Assembly: GCF_018785265.1 (NCBI RefSeq)
Contig: NZ_WQPK01000041.1
Span: forward strand, 55,708-119,707
Length of the DNA: 64,000 nt
Reading direction: 5' to 3'
Origin: Collinsella aerofaciens
Lineage (GTDB): Bacteria > Actinomycetota > Coriobacteriia > Coriobacteriales > Coriobacteriaceae
Part shown: piece by piece, positions 17,799-25,306 of the stretch
Layout: every line of letters begins with the position of its first letter
Numbering within the stretch: the stretch's first letter is position 1
Program-made: the position numbers and the translations under genes
The notes under the pieces: model-generated
What the model was told of the DNA's origin: nothing
What the model saw: only the letters and a program-made list of their open reading frames with translations
Databases searched by the model: none

Positions 17799-18356
17799 CT
17801 AGCTCAACATTGCATCCATCATCTCGGAGTTGACGGAGTCGTCGGCAGACCACTCGCCGTCGTCGTTGCAGGTGTACTTGAAGATGACCGTGGTCTTCCT
17901 GGGCTCGGTGGCCTTGGTCACATCGACCATGACCTGACCGGCCATCTTGTACAGCTCGTCATCGGAAGGAACCGTATCAAGCGCAGCGACCTTCTCCTGA
18001 TACTGGGTGGAGAAGTCCTCGACGATCTTGTTCATAGACTTGCAGGTGATAGAGACCTCGGCGGTCGCGACACCCTTGTCCTCGTCGACCGTCACGTCGC
18101 CGATCTTGTAGTCAAAGCCCTCGAGATAGGTCTTGGCGTACTCCTTGGGATCGATACCCAGCTGCTCGAACTCGTCGCCCGAAGCCTCCTCCAGACCAGA
18201 GAGGAAGTCGTCGCCACCGTTCTTGACCTCGTCAAACTGTGTCGTAAGATCCTCGGTGATGAGCTCCTCAACCGAAGGACCTCCACAGCCGGAAAGTACG
18301 ACCACGCATGCAACCAAGACGGCCATGAGGGGCGCAAGCAGCAGCTTCTTTTTCAT
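17799..18356 (-). CDS. Secreted lipoprotein, DUF5105-like
   Basis: The 185-residue product begins MKKKLLLAPLMAVLVACVVVLSGCGG, a lipoprotein signal peptide with lipobox LSGC, so the mature protein is lipid-anchored outside the membrane. The rest is an acidic alpha/beta domain (VEELITEDLTTQFDEVKNGG; YKIGDVTVDEDKGVATAEVSITCKSMNKI) similar in style to DUF5105 lipoproteins of gut Gram-positives; function unknown. GGGAGGAA precedes the ATG at 18356. The long frame upstream of this start is not coding by RBS or signal-peptide logic. Confidence 0.85.
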   Translation of the reverse strand: MKKKLLLAPLMAVLVACVVVLSGCGGPSVEELITEDLTTQFDEVKNGGDDFLSGLEEASGDEFEQLGIDPKEYAKTYLEGFDYKIGDVTVDEDKGVATAEVSITCKSMNKIVEDFSTQYQEKVAALDTVPSDDELYKMAGQVMVDVTKATEPRKTTVIFKYTCNDDGEWSADDSVNSEMMDAMLS

Positions 18357-18535
18357 GTTGTTCCTCCCAATGAGCGGCACCGCGCTTCCCGGACGCGGCA
18401 CACGTTGTAATAAGTAAGCCCATACTATCCACTTATGAACACCCTCGGCAACGCGAAGGCGCGGTCGGTTCGTTTTAGCGTCCGAACGGTTTGCAAGCCC
18501 GCCCAACGTGCAATAAAACGCTTCCCCGCGATGCA

Positions 18536-18566
18536 ATAAAAAAGGTGGCCGGAAAACCCGACCACC
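18536..18566 (-). terminator. Intrinsic terminator after the EIIA-Glc gene
   Basis: On the minus strand GGTGGTCGG and CCGGCCACC form a stem around GTTTT-type loop sequence, followed by TTTTTTATT. It is 27 bases downstream of the EIIA stop codon. Confidence 0.8.
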
Positions 18567-18592
18567 CTTGCACATCCTTTGGATGCCGCAGT

Positions 18593-19129
18593 TTACTTGC
18601 GGACGACCTTAACGATGGCGTCGCCGGCGGCGACGGCGGACTCTGCCTCAACGGTGAGCTCGACGTCGGCAAACTCGGCGGTGTTGGACACGGCCACCAC
18701 GACGCAGTCCTTATAACCAGCAGCGGCGATCTTGGCACGGTCGATCTTGAGTATGGGCTGGCCGGCCTTCACAACGTCGTCGGCCTTGACGAAGCCCTCG
18801 AAGCCATCGCCGTTCATGTTGACAGTATCGACGCCAACGTGCACCAGAACCTCGATGCCGCTATCGGACTGCAGACCCACGGCGTGACCCATGGTGACGG
18901 TCACCTTGCCGTCGCAGGGAGCGTAGACCAGGTCGTCCTCGGGCCACACGGCGCAGCCCTTGCCCAGAACCTCGCCACCAAAGACGGGATCGGGCACGTC
19001 GGCCATCTTGATGACCTTGCCCTTGACGGGCGAGCACAGCACGTCGGCGCCGGCAGAAGCAGAGATGGAAGCGGGAGCTGCAGCAGCGGCAGGCTCAGCC
19101 TTCTTCTTAAACATGTCAAACAGACCCAT
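18593..19129 (-). CDS. crr: PTS glucose-type EIIA component
   Basis: This 178-residue protein is a stand-alone EIIA of the glucose superfamily, a cytosolic phosphocarrier between HPr and a sugar EIIB. The active-site histidines are H82 (MGHAVGL) and H97 (VLVHVGVDTV), corresponding to His75 and His90 of the E. coli protein. Other blocks are SPVKGKVIKMADVPDPVFGG and APCDGKVTV. An Ala-rich stretch (residues 11-28) separates a short basic N-terminal segment MGLFDMFKKK, which could touch the membrane. GAGGAGAAAA precedes the ATG. No EIIB or EIIC is adjacent. Confidence 0.93.
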   Translation of the reverse strand: MGLFDMFKKKAEPAAAAAPASISASAGADVLCSPVKGKVIKMADVPDPVFGGEVLGKGCAVWPEDDLVYAPCDGKVTVTMGHAVGLQSDSGIEVLVHVGVDTVNMNGDGFEGFVKADDVVKAGQPILKIDRAKIAAAGYKDCVVVAVSNTAEFADVELTVEAESAVAAGDAIVKVVRK

Positions 19130-19468
19130 ACGTTTTCTCCTCTTGATTAAGCGCAACGTTATGCGCATGCCTATGGTGATTATAGTGCCAAATGGTTCAA
19201 ATGCTAAGGTGGGGACTCGAATCGCGAGCCCTTCCCGGTAGTGCTCGCGGGACGAGCATCTCCTTTGCATCGCGGGTCGATAAGCCGAGTATCGTCTGCG
19301 CACGGGACGGGCAGAAGCGGGCGCACCAAACCCGATACTTCTTTTCGCTCTCGAGTCCTGCCGCCGCCCCGTCCCTGACACTTCCTGATACCGACCGAAA
19401 CGTGCCAAAATAAACCCGTCCCTTTTTGGTAGGTTTGGCGAGTGTGGATTTTCGGACGCTTAACTAAC
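19130..19468. other. Intergenic region without a gene, with one family-5 half-repeat
   Basis: No coding frame with a ribosome-binding site is seen. The segment 19403-19434 carries a half-copy of the repeat at 11309 (TGCCAAAATAAACCCGTCCC and on). The left part is the 5' region of the EIIA gene. A T-loop-like GATTCGAGTCCCC on the minus strand near 19210 was checked and is not a tRNA. Confidence 0.5.
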
Positions 19469-19540
19469 GAGCGTGGATAATCTCCCACTTTGACTTTGAG
19501 GCCGTCACCGAGCCAAAAACGGGAGATTATCCACGTTCAT
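19469..19540. repeat. GGATAATCTCCC palindromic repeat, left flank of the Fic gene
   Basis: GAGCGTGGATAATCTCCC at 19469-19486 is inverted as GGGAGATTATCCACG at 19521-19535. The intervening bases include ACTTTGA and GCCAAAAAC, which are also present in the right-flank copy at 20911-20974. Confidence 0.8.
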
Positions 19541-19614
19541 TTTGGATGACCCCCTTGTACCAAGCCGAGCTCCATGGTCAAGTAATAACGACTTTTTATC
19601 ATTAGATTGTTTAC

Positions 19615-19685
19615 ATCAATTCTAATAACTATTTAATCCTTAAACTCGTTATTAGAATTGATATGATTAGCCTAATAACGAGTTT
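19615..19685. promoter_or_regulatory. Nested TTATTAG operator-like inverted repeats upstream of the Fic gene
   Basis: Two perfect inverted repeats share one half-site. ATCAATTCTAATAAC (19615-19629) pairs with GTTATTAGAATTGAT (19648-19662). AAACTCGTTATTAG (19642-19655) pairs with CTAATAACGAGTTT (19672-19685). A further GTAATAACGA lies near 19582. The last site ends 27 bases before the Fic start codon. These are probably repressor sites; the Fic protein's own C-terminal winged helix is a candidate ligand. Confidence 0.6.
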
Positions 19686-19711
19686 CCGGCACTAAAGATA
19701 TGGAGGGCGCG

Positions 19712-20884
19712 ATGCAAATCGAGGAGAACGGCCAGGGAACGCTCCGCAATAATCTATCGGGGAAATTGGCTTACTATTCGTTTTTTCCAACGCCCTTGCA
19801 ATCATTGAGGCAGCTAAACCTCACCGAGGAAACCTATCGCACGCTTTCCGCATGCTCACGAAAGCTTGGAGAGCTTGAAGGCATGCTCTACTTTGTTCCC
19901 AACGCCGACATGTATCTGACAATGTACGTGCGCAAAGAAGCACTCCTTTCTTCGCAAATTGAGGGAACCCAGTGCACGTTTGACGACCTACTTAGTCCAT
20001 CGCAAACACAACTCCATCATAAAGATGTCGCAGACGTCGTGAATTACGTCCGTGCTGTCGACCGCGGCGTAGAACTGCTCAAAAAGATGCCCTTGTGCAC
20101 GAGACTTCTTAGGCAAGTTCATGCGGTCCTGCTGGACGGAGTGCGCGGAACGGAGAAGAATCCAGGCGAGCTGCGCTCCTCACAAAACTGGATTGGCCCC
20201 TCAGGCTGCACCATTGCAACCGCATCGTTTGTCCCTCCAAACATTGAAGATTTGAGTAACACGCTCCAGGACCTCGAACGCTTTATCAATGAGCCTCAAG
20301 TCGAAATGGATCCGATTGTGCGGGCGGCGCTCGTCCATTACCAATTTGAAACTGCCCATCCATTCCTAGACGGAAACGGTCGCCTGGGCAGGCTTCTCAT
20401 TACACTTATGCTCATCAATGATGGCGTTCTTCATTCTTGCTTGTTCTATCCATCGTTCCAGTTCAAGAAAAACCGAAGCGAGTACTACCGGCAACTCACA
20501 TCCGTAAGGGAGAGAGGCACTTACGAGGAATGGATAGAGTTTTTCTGCAACAGTCTTCTCGAGAGTGCGAAGGACTCGGTAGGGTCTTTAAAAAACCTTG
20601 TTGACCTCCATAACCGTTCCACAGCAACCATTACCGAAAATCTCGGAAGGACTGCTGCAAACGGGCAAAGGCTGTTGGGCATTCTTGAAGAGCACCCCAT
20701 CGTCGACACCGCATTCATCGCTGCCCAACTCGATATCGGCAGGAGTACCGCGAGCTCGCTCGTCAAATCATTTGAAGAATTGGGTATCCTCCGTCCGCTC
20801 GACGAGTCAAGACAGAGATACCGGCAGTACGGGTATGAAGAGTATCTTTCGATTCTCAGGGAAGACGCCGAGCCGATTAGATAG
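19712..20884 (+). CDS. Fic-domain protein with C-terminal winged-helix domain
   Basis: Fic proteins usually transfer AMP from ATP to a hydroxyl of a target protein. The catalytic motif is intact, HPFLDGNGRLGR, in the middle of 390 residues. The N-terminal part contains SSQIEGT, which fits the S/TxxxE(G/N) inhibitory helix motif, so the enzyme is probably autoinhibited. The C-terminal 80 residues (LLGILEEHPIVDTAFIAAQLDIGRS...SLVKSFEELGILRPL) form a winged HTH, making this a Fic/HTH fusion likely to regulate transcription. The ATG at 19712 follows GGAGGG; an ATG at 19700 lies in that RBS. Lower GC and rarer codons than neighbours, plus flanking repeats, suggest acquisition by transfer. It could act as a solitary toxin-antitoxin-like module. 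Confidence 0.93.
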   Translation: MQIEENGQGTLRNNLSGKLAYYSFFPTPLQSLRQLNLTEETYRTLSACSRKLGELEGMLYFVPNADMYLTMYVRKEALLSSQIEGTQCTFDDLLSPSQTQLHHKDVADVVNYVRAVDRGVELLKKMPLCTRLLRQVHAVLLDGVRGTEKNPGELRSSQNWIGPSGCTIATASFVPPNIEDLSNTLQDLERFINEPQVEMDPIVRAALVHYQFETAHPFLDGNGRLGRLLITLMLINDGVLHSCLFYPSFQFKKNRSEYYRQLTSVRERGTYEEWIEFFCNSLLESAKDSVGSLKNLVDLHNRSTATITENLGRTAANGQRLLGILEEHPIVDTAFIAAQLDIGRSTASSLVKSFEELGILRPLDESRQRYRQYGYEEYLSILREDAEPIR

Positions 20885-20910
20885 GCATCGCAGCCCAGGC
20901 AAATTAAAGC

Positions 20911-20974
20911 GAGCGTGGATAATCTCCCACTTTGAGCCCGCACACAGGCCAAAAACGGGAGATTATCCACGCTC
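20911..20974. repeat. GGATAATCTCCC palindromic repeat, right flank of the Fic gene
   Basis: GAGCGTGGATAATCTCCC (20911-20928) is inverted perfectly at 20957-20974. It is in the same orientation and of the same type as the copy at 19469-19540, so the Fic gene is bracketed by direct copies of one hairpin element. Confidence 0.8.
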
Positions 20975-20980
20975 GTTCCT

Positions 20981-21015
20981 GAGTAGTCATTTTTGAACGT
21001 CCCCAATGACTAGTC
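20981..21015. repeat. GTCCCC-type hairpin repeat (family 4)
   Basis: AGTCATT and AATGACT arms enclose TTTGAACGTCCCC. The core matches copies at 27.0, 45.2 and 53.7 kb. Confidence 0.65.
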
Positions 21016-21089
21016 CGGCAACGCCGATGCCTTGGCAACGGCAGCGAACGGGCCGCATTCGGAGCAAGACGACGCCGCAGGTAGAGAAC

Positions 21090-21238
21090 GGACAGCGAGC
21101 GGGTCGCATTTGAGACAAGGTGACGTGAAACGAAAGGGCGCTGGCCTTCTGGTCGCGCCCTTGAAGTTGAACGTCAGATTGTCCAAATGCGGCCCGCGCA
21201 GCGTCGAGCAGTTACGGCGTTTGGTAAAACGCCGTAAC
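21090..21238 (+). repeat. Structured intergenic element, family 1, copy C
   Basis: The outer stem pairs 21099-21112 with 21184-21197 (13 of 14 standard pairs plus one T-G). The middle stem is TGACGT/ACGTCA (21121-21126 with 21171-21176). The inner hairpin closes over TTCT (21134-21162) with another G-T pair. A perfect 12-bp hairpin, GTTACGGCGTTT and its inverse around GGTA (21211-21238), abuts the pyrE stop codon. A partial second 5' half lies just upstream at about 21034-21075. Confidence 0.8.
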
Positions 21239-21918
21239 TAACGTGCTCCGTACTGCTCGTAGTAGGCGTCGATGGCGGTCTTGAGCTCGTCGTCGATGAC
21301 AACCTTGCCGTCGATCTCGTGGTTGTAGAGGGTCTCGACGACCTCGGCCATGGAGACGATGCTCGCGACGGGGAAACCGTACTTGGCCTCGATCTCCTTC
21401 TGCGCGGTGGTCACACCGCCCTTGCCGACCTCCATGCGGTTGAGGGACACGATCAGGCCCTTGATCTCGACATCGGCAGCAGCCTTGACCTTGGGATAGG
21501 TCTCGTCGATGGACTTGCCGCTGGTGGTAACGTCCTCGACCATGACCACACGGTCGCCGTCCTTGGGCTCATAACCCAGCAGGTTGCCCTTATCGGCACC
21601 GTGGTCCTTGGCCTCCTTACGGTCGCAGCAGTACTTAACCTCCTTGCCGTACAGCTCGTGGTAGGCAATGGCGGTCACGACAGACAGCGGAATACCCTTG
21701 TAGGCCGGCCCAAACAGGACGTCAAAGTCGTCGCCAAAGTTATCGTGGATGGCCTGGGCGTAATACTCGCCCAGCTTCTTGAGCTGATAGCCCGTCACAT
21801 AAGCGCCGGCGTTCATAAAGAACGGGGACTGGCGGCCGCTCTTGAGCGTAAAGCTGCCGAACTTAAGAACGTCGGACTCGACCATGAACTTGATGAACTC
21901 TTGCTTGTAAGCCTCCAT
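21238..21918 (-). CDS. pyrE: Orotate phosphoribosyltransferase
   Basis: PyrE joins orotate to PRPP to give orotidine 5'-phosphate in pyrimidine synthesis. The 226 residues include LKSGRQSPFFMNAGAY, the DVLFGPAYKGIPLSV block, YCCDRKEAKDHGADKGNLLG (catalytic loop) and the PRPP-binding motif VVMVEDVTTSGKSI. The ATG at 21918 is preceded by GAGAGGAG. The longer upstream frame is rejected because it lacks an RBS. It stands alone here, away from the other pyr genes. Confidence 0.97.
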   Translation of the reverse strand: MEAYKQEFIKFMVESDVLKFGSFTLKSGRQSPFFMNAGAYVTGYQLKKLGEYYAQAIHDNFGDDFDVLFGPAYKGIPLSVVTAIAYHELYGKEVKYCCDRKEAKDHGADKGNLLGYEPKDGDRVVMVEDVTTSGKSIDETYPKVKAAADVEIKGLIVSLNRMEVGKGGVTTAQKEIEAKYGFPVASIVSMAEVVETLYNHEIDGKVVIDDELKTAIDAYYEQYGAR

Positions 21919-22049
21919 GCGGGCTCCTCTCGTAATCGCGTACGTGCCTTCCAGTTTAGCGCAGGCGAAGCGTCGATGCGGGCGCGCTTTGAGGCCGCGG
22001 CGTTCTGTAAAGGCTTTGTCAGGGGGAATGGTTTTCCGAACAATGGGGG

Positions 22050-22078
22050 TTGACATTTCAAACCCCCTCATCAAGAAT
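22050..22078 (+). promoter_or_regulatory. Candidate promoter of the mgtA leader
   Basis: A consensus TTGACA (22050-22055) and AAGAAT (22073-22078) are spaced by 17 bases. The -35 box overlaps a short hairpin GGGGGTT...AACCCCC. It would give a leader of about 270 bases before mgtA, containing a small ORF. Confidence 0.5.
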
Positions 22079-22144
22079 ACGGGCGGATTGAAACGGGTAC
22101 GAGATACCCAAAGCGCGCTGCGCCCGGCCTTAAGGAGGTGTGCC

Positions 22145-22216
22145 ATGGAAGGCAGTCCTAGTCGAAAAACCTGCATGTCGCCCTCGGCACGCCGCGAGGA
22201 TTCCGTATTCGCATAA
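22145..22216 (+). CDS. Putative 23-residue leader peptide upstream of mgtA
   Basis: A 24-codon frame starts at an ATG preceded by TTAAGGAGGTG at ideal spacing, the strongest ribosome-binding site in the region. The peptide begins MEGSPSRKTCMSPSARRED and is Ser/Arg rich with two Pro. It has no signal peptide or membrane segment. It lies in the long leader of the Mg2+ ATPase gene, 140 bases before its start, with a perfect 12-bp hairpin in between. In enterobacteria mgtA is controlled through a leader ORF (mgtL), so an analogous role is possible, but there is no sequence similarity that I can recognise. Confidence 0.5.
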   Translation: MEGSPSRKTCMSPSARREDSVFA

Positions 22217-22239
22217 GCGCCACCAACCGATCGTCAAAA

Positions 22240-22272
22240 CCACCACAAAGGTGCCTGTCCCCTTTGTGGTGG
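22240..22272. repeat. CCACCACAAAGG hairpin between leader ORF and mgtA
   Basis: CCACCACAAAGG (22240-22251) is perfectly inverted at 22261-22272 around TGCCTGTCC. A longer version of the same hairpin is at 35842-35892. No T run follows, so it may be a repeat, or an RNA switch in the mgtA leader. Confidence 0.65.
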
Positions 22273-22356
22273 CTCGTGAGCTTGACGTGAGCGACATCTA
22301 GGTTTTTTGAAGCAAATACGACACGTACGCTAACTCCCTTCAACAAGGAGGACCCT

Positions 22357-25125
22357 ATGCTGATGCTCAAAACCGCCACGGTACTCGAAGCTATCTCCAA
22401 GCGCCGCCGTACGGCGCGCCCTGCCGCTCATACCGGCCTGTCTAAGAACACCATATTCGCCGCCACCCATAGTGCCGAGGACGCCCTCGTTCTGCTCGAT
22501 GCCACGGCAAACGGCCTCACCGCCAAGCAGGCAACCGAGCGTCTGGACGCCGTCGGCCCCAACACCATCGAGGCAACGACCAAAACGCTCGCCCGCCGCA
22601 TCGCCGACGCGTTCATCGATCCCTTCGCCGGCATCCTCGCCGCGCTCGCGCTGGTCTCGCTCTACATCGACGTGCTCGCCGTACCCGAGCCGCAGCGCGA
22701 CCCCTCCACGGTCATCGTCATCGGCATCATGCTGCTGGTATCGGGCGGTATGAAGTTTATCCAGGAAGCCCGCAGCGGCAATGCGGCCGAGGCCCTTAAG
22801 GACCTGGTCTCCAACACCTGCTGTGCCCTGCGCGACGGCGAGCGCGTCGAGATCCCCTTCGACGAGCTCGTCCCCGGCGATGTGATCCGCCTCTCTGCCG
22901 GCGACATGGTGCCGGCAGATGCCCGCATCATCACCGCGCGCGACCTGTTTGTGATCGAGTCCGCACTCACCGGCGAGAGCGAGGCCGTCGAGAAGACCGC
23001 TGCCATCACCGTCGTCGAGGGTGCCGACGGCTCCGCGCTACCACTCTCTGCCTGCAAGAACATCGTCTTTACCGGCACCTCCGTGCAAAACGGCACCGCC
23101 ATGGCGCTTGTCGTTGCCACCGGCTCGGACACCTACCTGGGCGGCATCGCCAAGATGCTCAACGGGCGCGGCGAGAAGAGCGCGTTTGACCGCGGCGTCT
23201 CGAGCGTCTCCATGCTGCTCGTGCGCCTCATGCTCGTTATGGCGCCGGCGGTCTTTGCCATCAACGCCGCCACCAAGGGCAACGTCATCGATGCGCTGTT
23301 GTTCGCCACGAGCGTGGCCGTGGGCATCACGCCGCAGATGCTTCCCGTCATCGTGACCACGAGCCTGTCGCAGGGCGCCAAGGACCTCGCCCGCCGCCAG
23401 GTTATCGTCAAGGAGCTGCCGGCGATCCAAAACCTCGGCGCGATGGACGTCCTGTGCTGCGACAAGACCGGCACCCTCACCGAAGACCGCATCGTGCTCG
23501 AGCGCTATCTCAGCACCGACGGCAACGAAGACGCACGCGTGCTGCGCCATGCATTTTTGAATAGCTTCTTCCAAACCGGCCTCAAAAACCTTATCGACCT
23601 GGCCGTAATCGACCGTGCCGATGTGACGCCCTCGACCGTCGTGCCCGATTCTATGCTGGGCCAGAGTCTGCGCGACCGCTATACCAAGGTCGACGAGGTT
23701 CCCTTCGATTTCTCGCGCCGTCGCCTGAGCGTAGTTGTCGCCGACGCCCAAGGCAAAACCCAGATGGTTACCAAGGGCGCTGCCGAGGAAATGCTCGAGA
23801 TCTGCTCCTTTGTCGAGATCGATGGCATCGCTCAGCCGTTCACCGAAGATAAGCTCGCCCAGATTCGCAAGCAGGTCGCCGGGCTCAACGCCGAGGGCCT
23901 GCGCGTGATTGCCGTGGCGCAGAAGACCAATCCGCGCTGCGTGGGCGAGTTTGGCATCGCCGACGAGTGCGACATGGTGCTGATGGGCTTTTTGGCCTTC
24001 CTCGATCCGCCCAAAGCAAGTGCCACGGGCGCCGTCGCCACGCTCGAGGCCAAGGGTGTGGCGGTCAAGGTCCTGACCGGCGACAACGACCGCGTTGCCG
24101 CCACCGTCTGCGAGCAGATCGGTATCGACGCGAGCAACGTCTTGCTCGGCTCCGAGATCGATGCGCTCGATGACGCCGAACTTGCCGAGCGCGCCGAGAA
24201 CACCCACCTCTTCGCCAAGCTCTCGCCGCTGCAGAAGGCGCGCCTGGTGCGCGTCATGCGCGAGCTGCTCGACCACACTGTGGGCTTTATGGGCGACGGC
24301 ATCAACGACGCCGCCGCCATGCGTGCGAGCGACTGCGGCATCTCGGTCGATTCGGCCGTCGACATCGCCAAGGAATCCGCCGACATCATCTTGCTCCAGA
24401 AAGACCTGGGCGTGCTCGAGCGCGGCATCATCGAAGGCCGCCGCACCTACGGCAACCTGCTCAAGTACCTCAAGACCACGGTGAGCTCCAACTTTGGCAA
24501 CGTGCTGTCCGTGACCGTCGCGAGCCTGTTCTTGCCGTTCTTGCCCATGAGCGCTCTGCAGCTGGTGCTGCTGTCGCTGGTCTACGAGATCGTGTGCATC
24601 GCGCTGCCGTGGGACACCGTCGATGACGTCTGGACTGCCCGTCCGCGCGCCTGGGATGCCGCGTCCATTAAGGGCTTTATGCTCGAGTTGGGTCCCGTGA
24701 GCTCACTGTTTGATATCGTGACTTTCGCCGCGCTCTTCTTTGTGGTGTGCCCCGCCGCCGTGGGCGCAAGCTGGGCAGAGCTTGCCGCTATAGGCGACGT
24801 CGCAGGCATGGCGGCCTTTACGGCGCTCTTCCAGAGCGGTTGGTTTGTCGAGTCCATGTGGTCGCAGACGCTCGTGGTCCACATGCTGCGCTCCCCGCGC
24901 CTGCCGAGCCCGCGCGACCACGCCGCGCCCGCGCTGTGCGTCCTCACCGTGCTGGGCCTGGCGCTCGTCACCTGGCTGCCGACAAGCCCCATCACCGATG
25001 CACTGGGCCTCATGCCGCTGCCGCCGAGCTTCTTCGCGCTGCTCATCGGCATTGTCGCCGCCTACATCGCGCTCACCCAACTGGCCAAGCGCCGCTACAT
25101 CGCCCGCCACGGCGAGTTGCTGTAG
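22357..25125 (+). CDS. mgtA: Magnesium-translocating P-type ATPase (P3B)
   Basis: MgtA imports Mg2+ across the membrane using ATP. The 922 residues include the TGES loop (SALTGESEAVEK), the phosphorylation motif LCCDKTGTLTED, the hinge VKVLTGDNDRVAATV, MGDGINDAAAMRASDCGISV, and paired membrane segments before residue 130, near 270-330 and a final group of six after residue 700. The pattern NLLKYLKTTVSSNFGNVLSV and the C-terminal PLPPSFFALL are typical of the MgtA/MgtB group. AAGGAGG precedes the ATG. It is transcribed alone, with a long leader. Confidence 0.96.
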   Translation: MLMLKTATVLEAISKRRRTARPAAHTGLSKNTIFAATHSAEDALVLLDATANGLTAKQATERLDAVGPNTIEATTKTLARRIADAFIDPFAGILAALALVSLYIDVLAVPEPQRDPSTVIVIGIMLLVSGGMKFIQEARSGNAAEALKDLVSNTCCALRDGERVEIPFDELVPGDVIRLSAGDMVPADARIITARDLFVIESALTGESEAVEKTAAITVVEGADGSALPLSACKNIVFTGTSVQNGTAMALVVATGSDTYLGGIAKMLNGRGEKSAFDRGVSSVSMLLVRLMLVMAPAVFAINAATKGNVIDALLFATSVAVGITPQMLPVIVTTSLSQGAKDLARRQVIVKELPAIQNLGAMDVLCCDKTGTLTEDRIVLERYLSTDGNEDARVLRHAFLNSFFQTGLKNLIDLAVIDRADVTPSTVVPDSMLGQSLRDRYTKVDEVPFDFSRRRLSVVVADAQGKTQMVTKGAAEEMLEICSFVEIDGIAQPFTEDKLAQIRKQVAGLNAEGLRVIAVAQKTNPRCVGEFGIADECDMVLMGFLAFLDPPKASATGAVATLEAKGVAVKVLTGDNDRVAATVCEQIGIDASNVLLGSEIDALDDAELAERAENTHLFAKLSPLQKARLVRVMRELLDHTVGFMGDGINDAAAMRASDCGISVDSAVDIAKESADIILLQKDLGVLERGIIEGRRTYGNLLKYLKTTVSSNFGNVLSVTVASLFLPFLPMSALQLVLLSLVYEIVCIALPWDTVDDVWTARPRAWDAASIKGFMLELGPVSSLFDIVTFAALFFVVCPAAVGASWAELAAIGDVAGMAAFTALFQSGWFVESMWSQTLVVHMLRSPRLPSPRDHAAPALCVLTVLGLALVTWLPTSPITDALGLMPLPPSFFALLIGIVAAYIALTQLAKRRYIARHGELL

Positions 25126-25225
25126 CAAGTAGACGGAAAACACCCTGCCAGCTGCCGTTGCCACTACCACAGCCGCCAACGCCGCTGCCGCTGCCTCTGC
25201 CGCCGCCGCAGTCTATCCCCCCAGC

Positions 25226-25293
25226 AGTTGCGGTGAAATAGTTCCTGTTTAAAGCCCCGTGACTTTAATTTAGGGACTATTCCACCGCAACTT
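25226..25293. terminator. Long hairpin between convergent mgtA and LuxR genes
   Basis: AGTTGCGGTGAAATAGTTCC and its near-perfect inverse (GGGACTATTCCACCGCAACT) enclose a 28-base loop that itself contains AAAG/CTTT. It probably ends both convergent transcripts. Just upstream (25150-25215) is a low-complexity stretch of GCC/GCT-rich imperfect triplets. Confidence 0.6.
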
Positions 25294-25306
25294 ATTGGGA
25301 GATTAG

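Noticed and set aside
19195..19280. tRNA gene on the minus strand, suggested by GATTCGAGTCCCC
   Set aside because: The T-stem does not pair (CGCGA against CCCCA), and no acceptor or anticodon arm can be built.
25150..25215. Short coding repeat or microsatellite of functional interest
   Set aside because: It is a short imperfect GCC/GCT-rich stretch after mgtA with no conserved unit length; likely simple-sequence drift.
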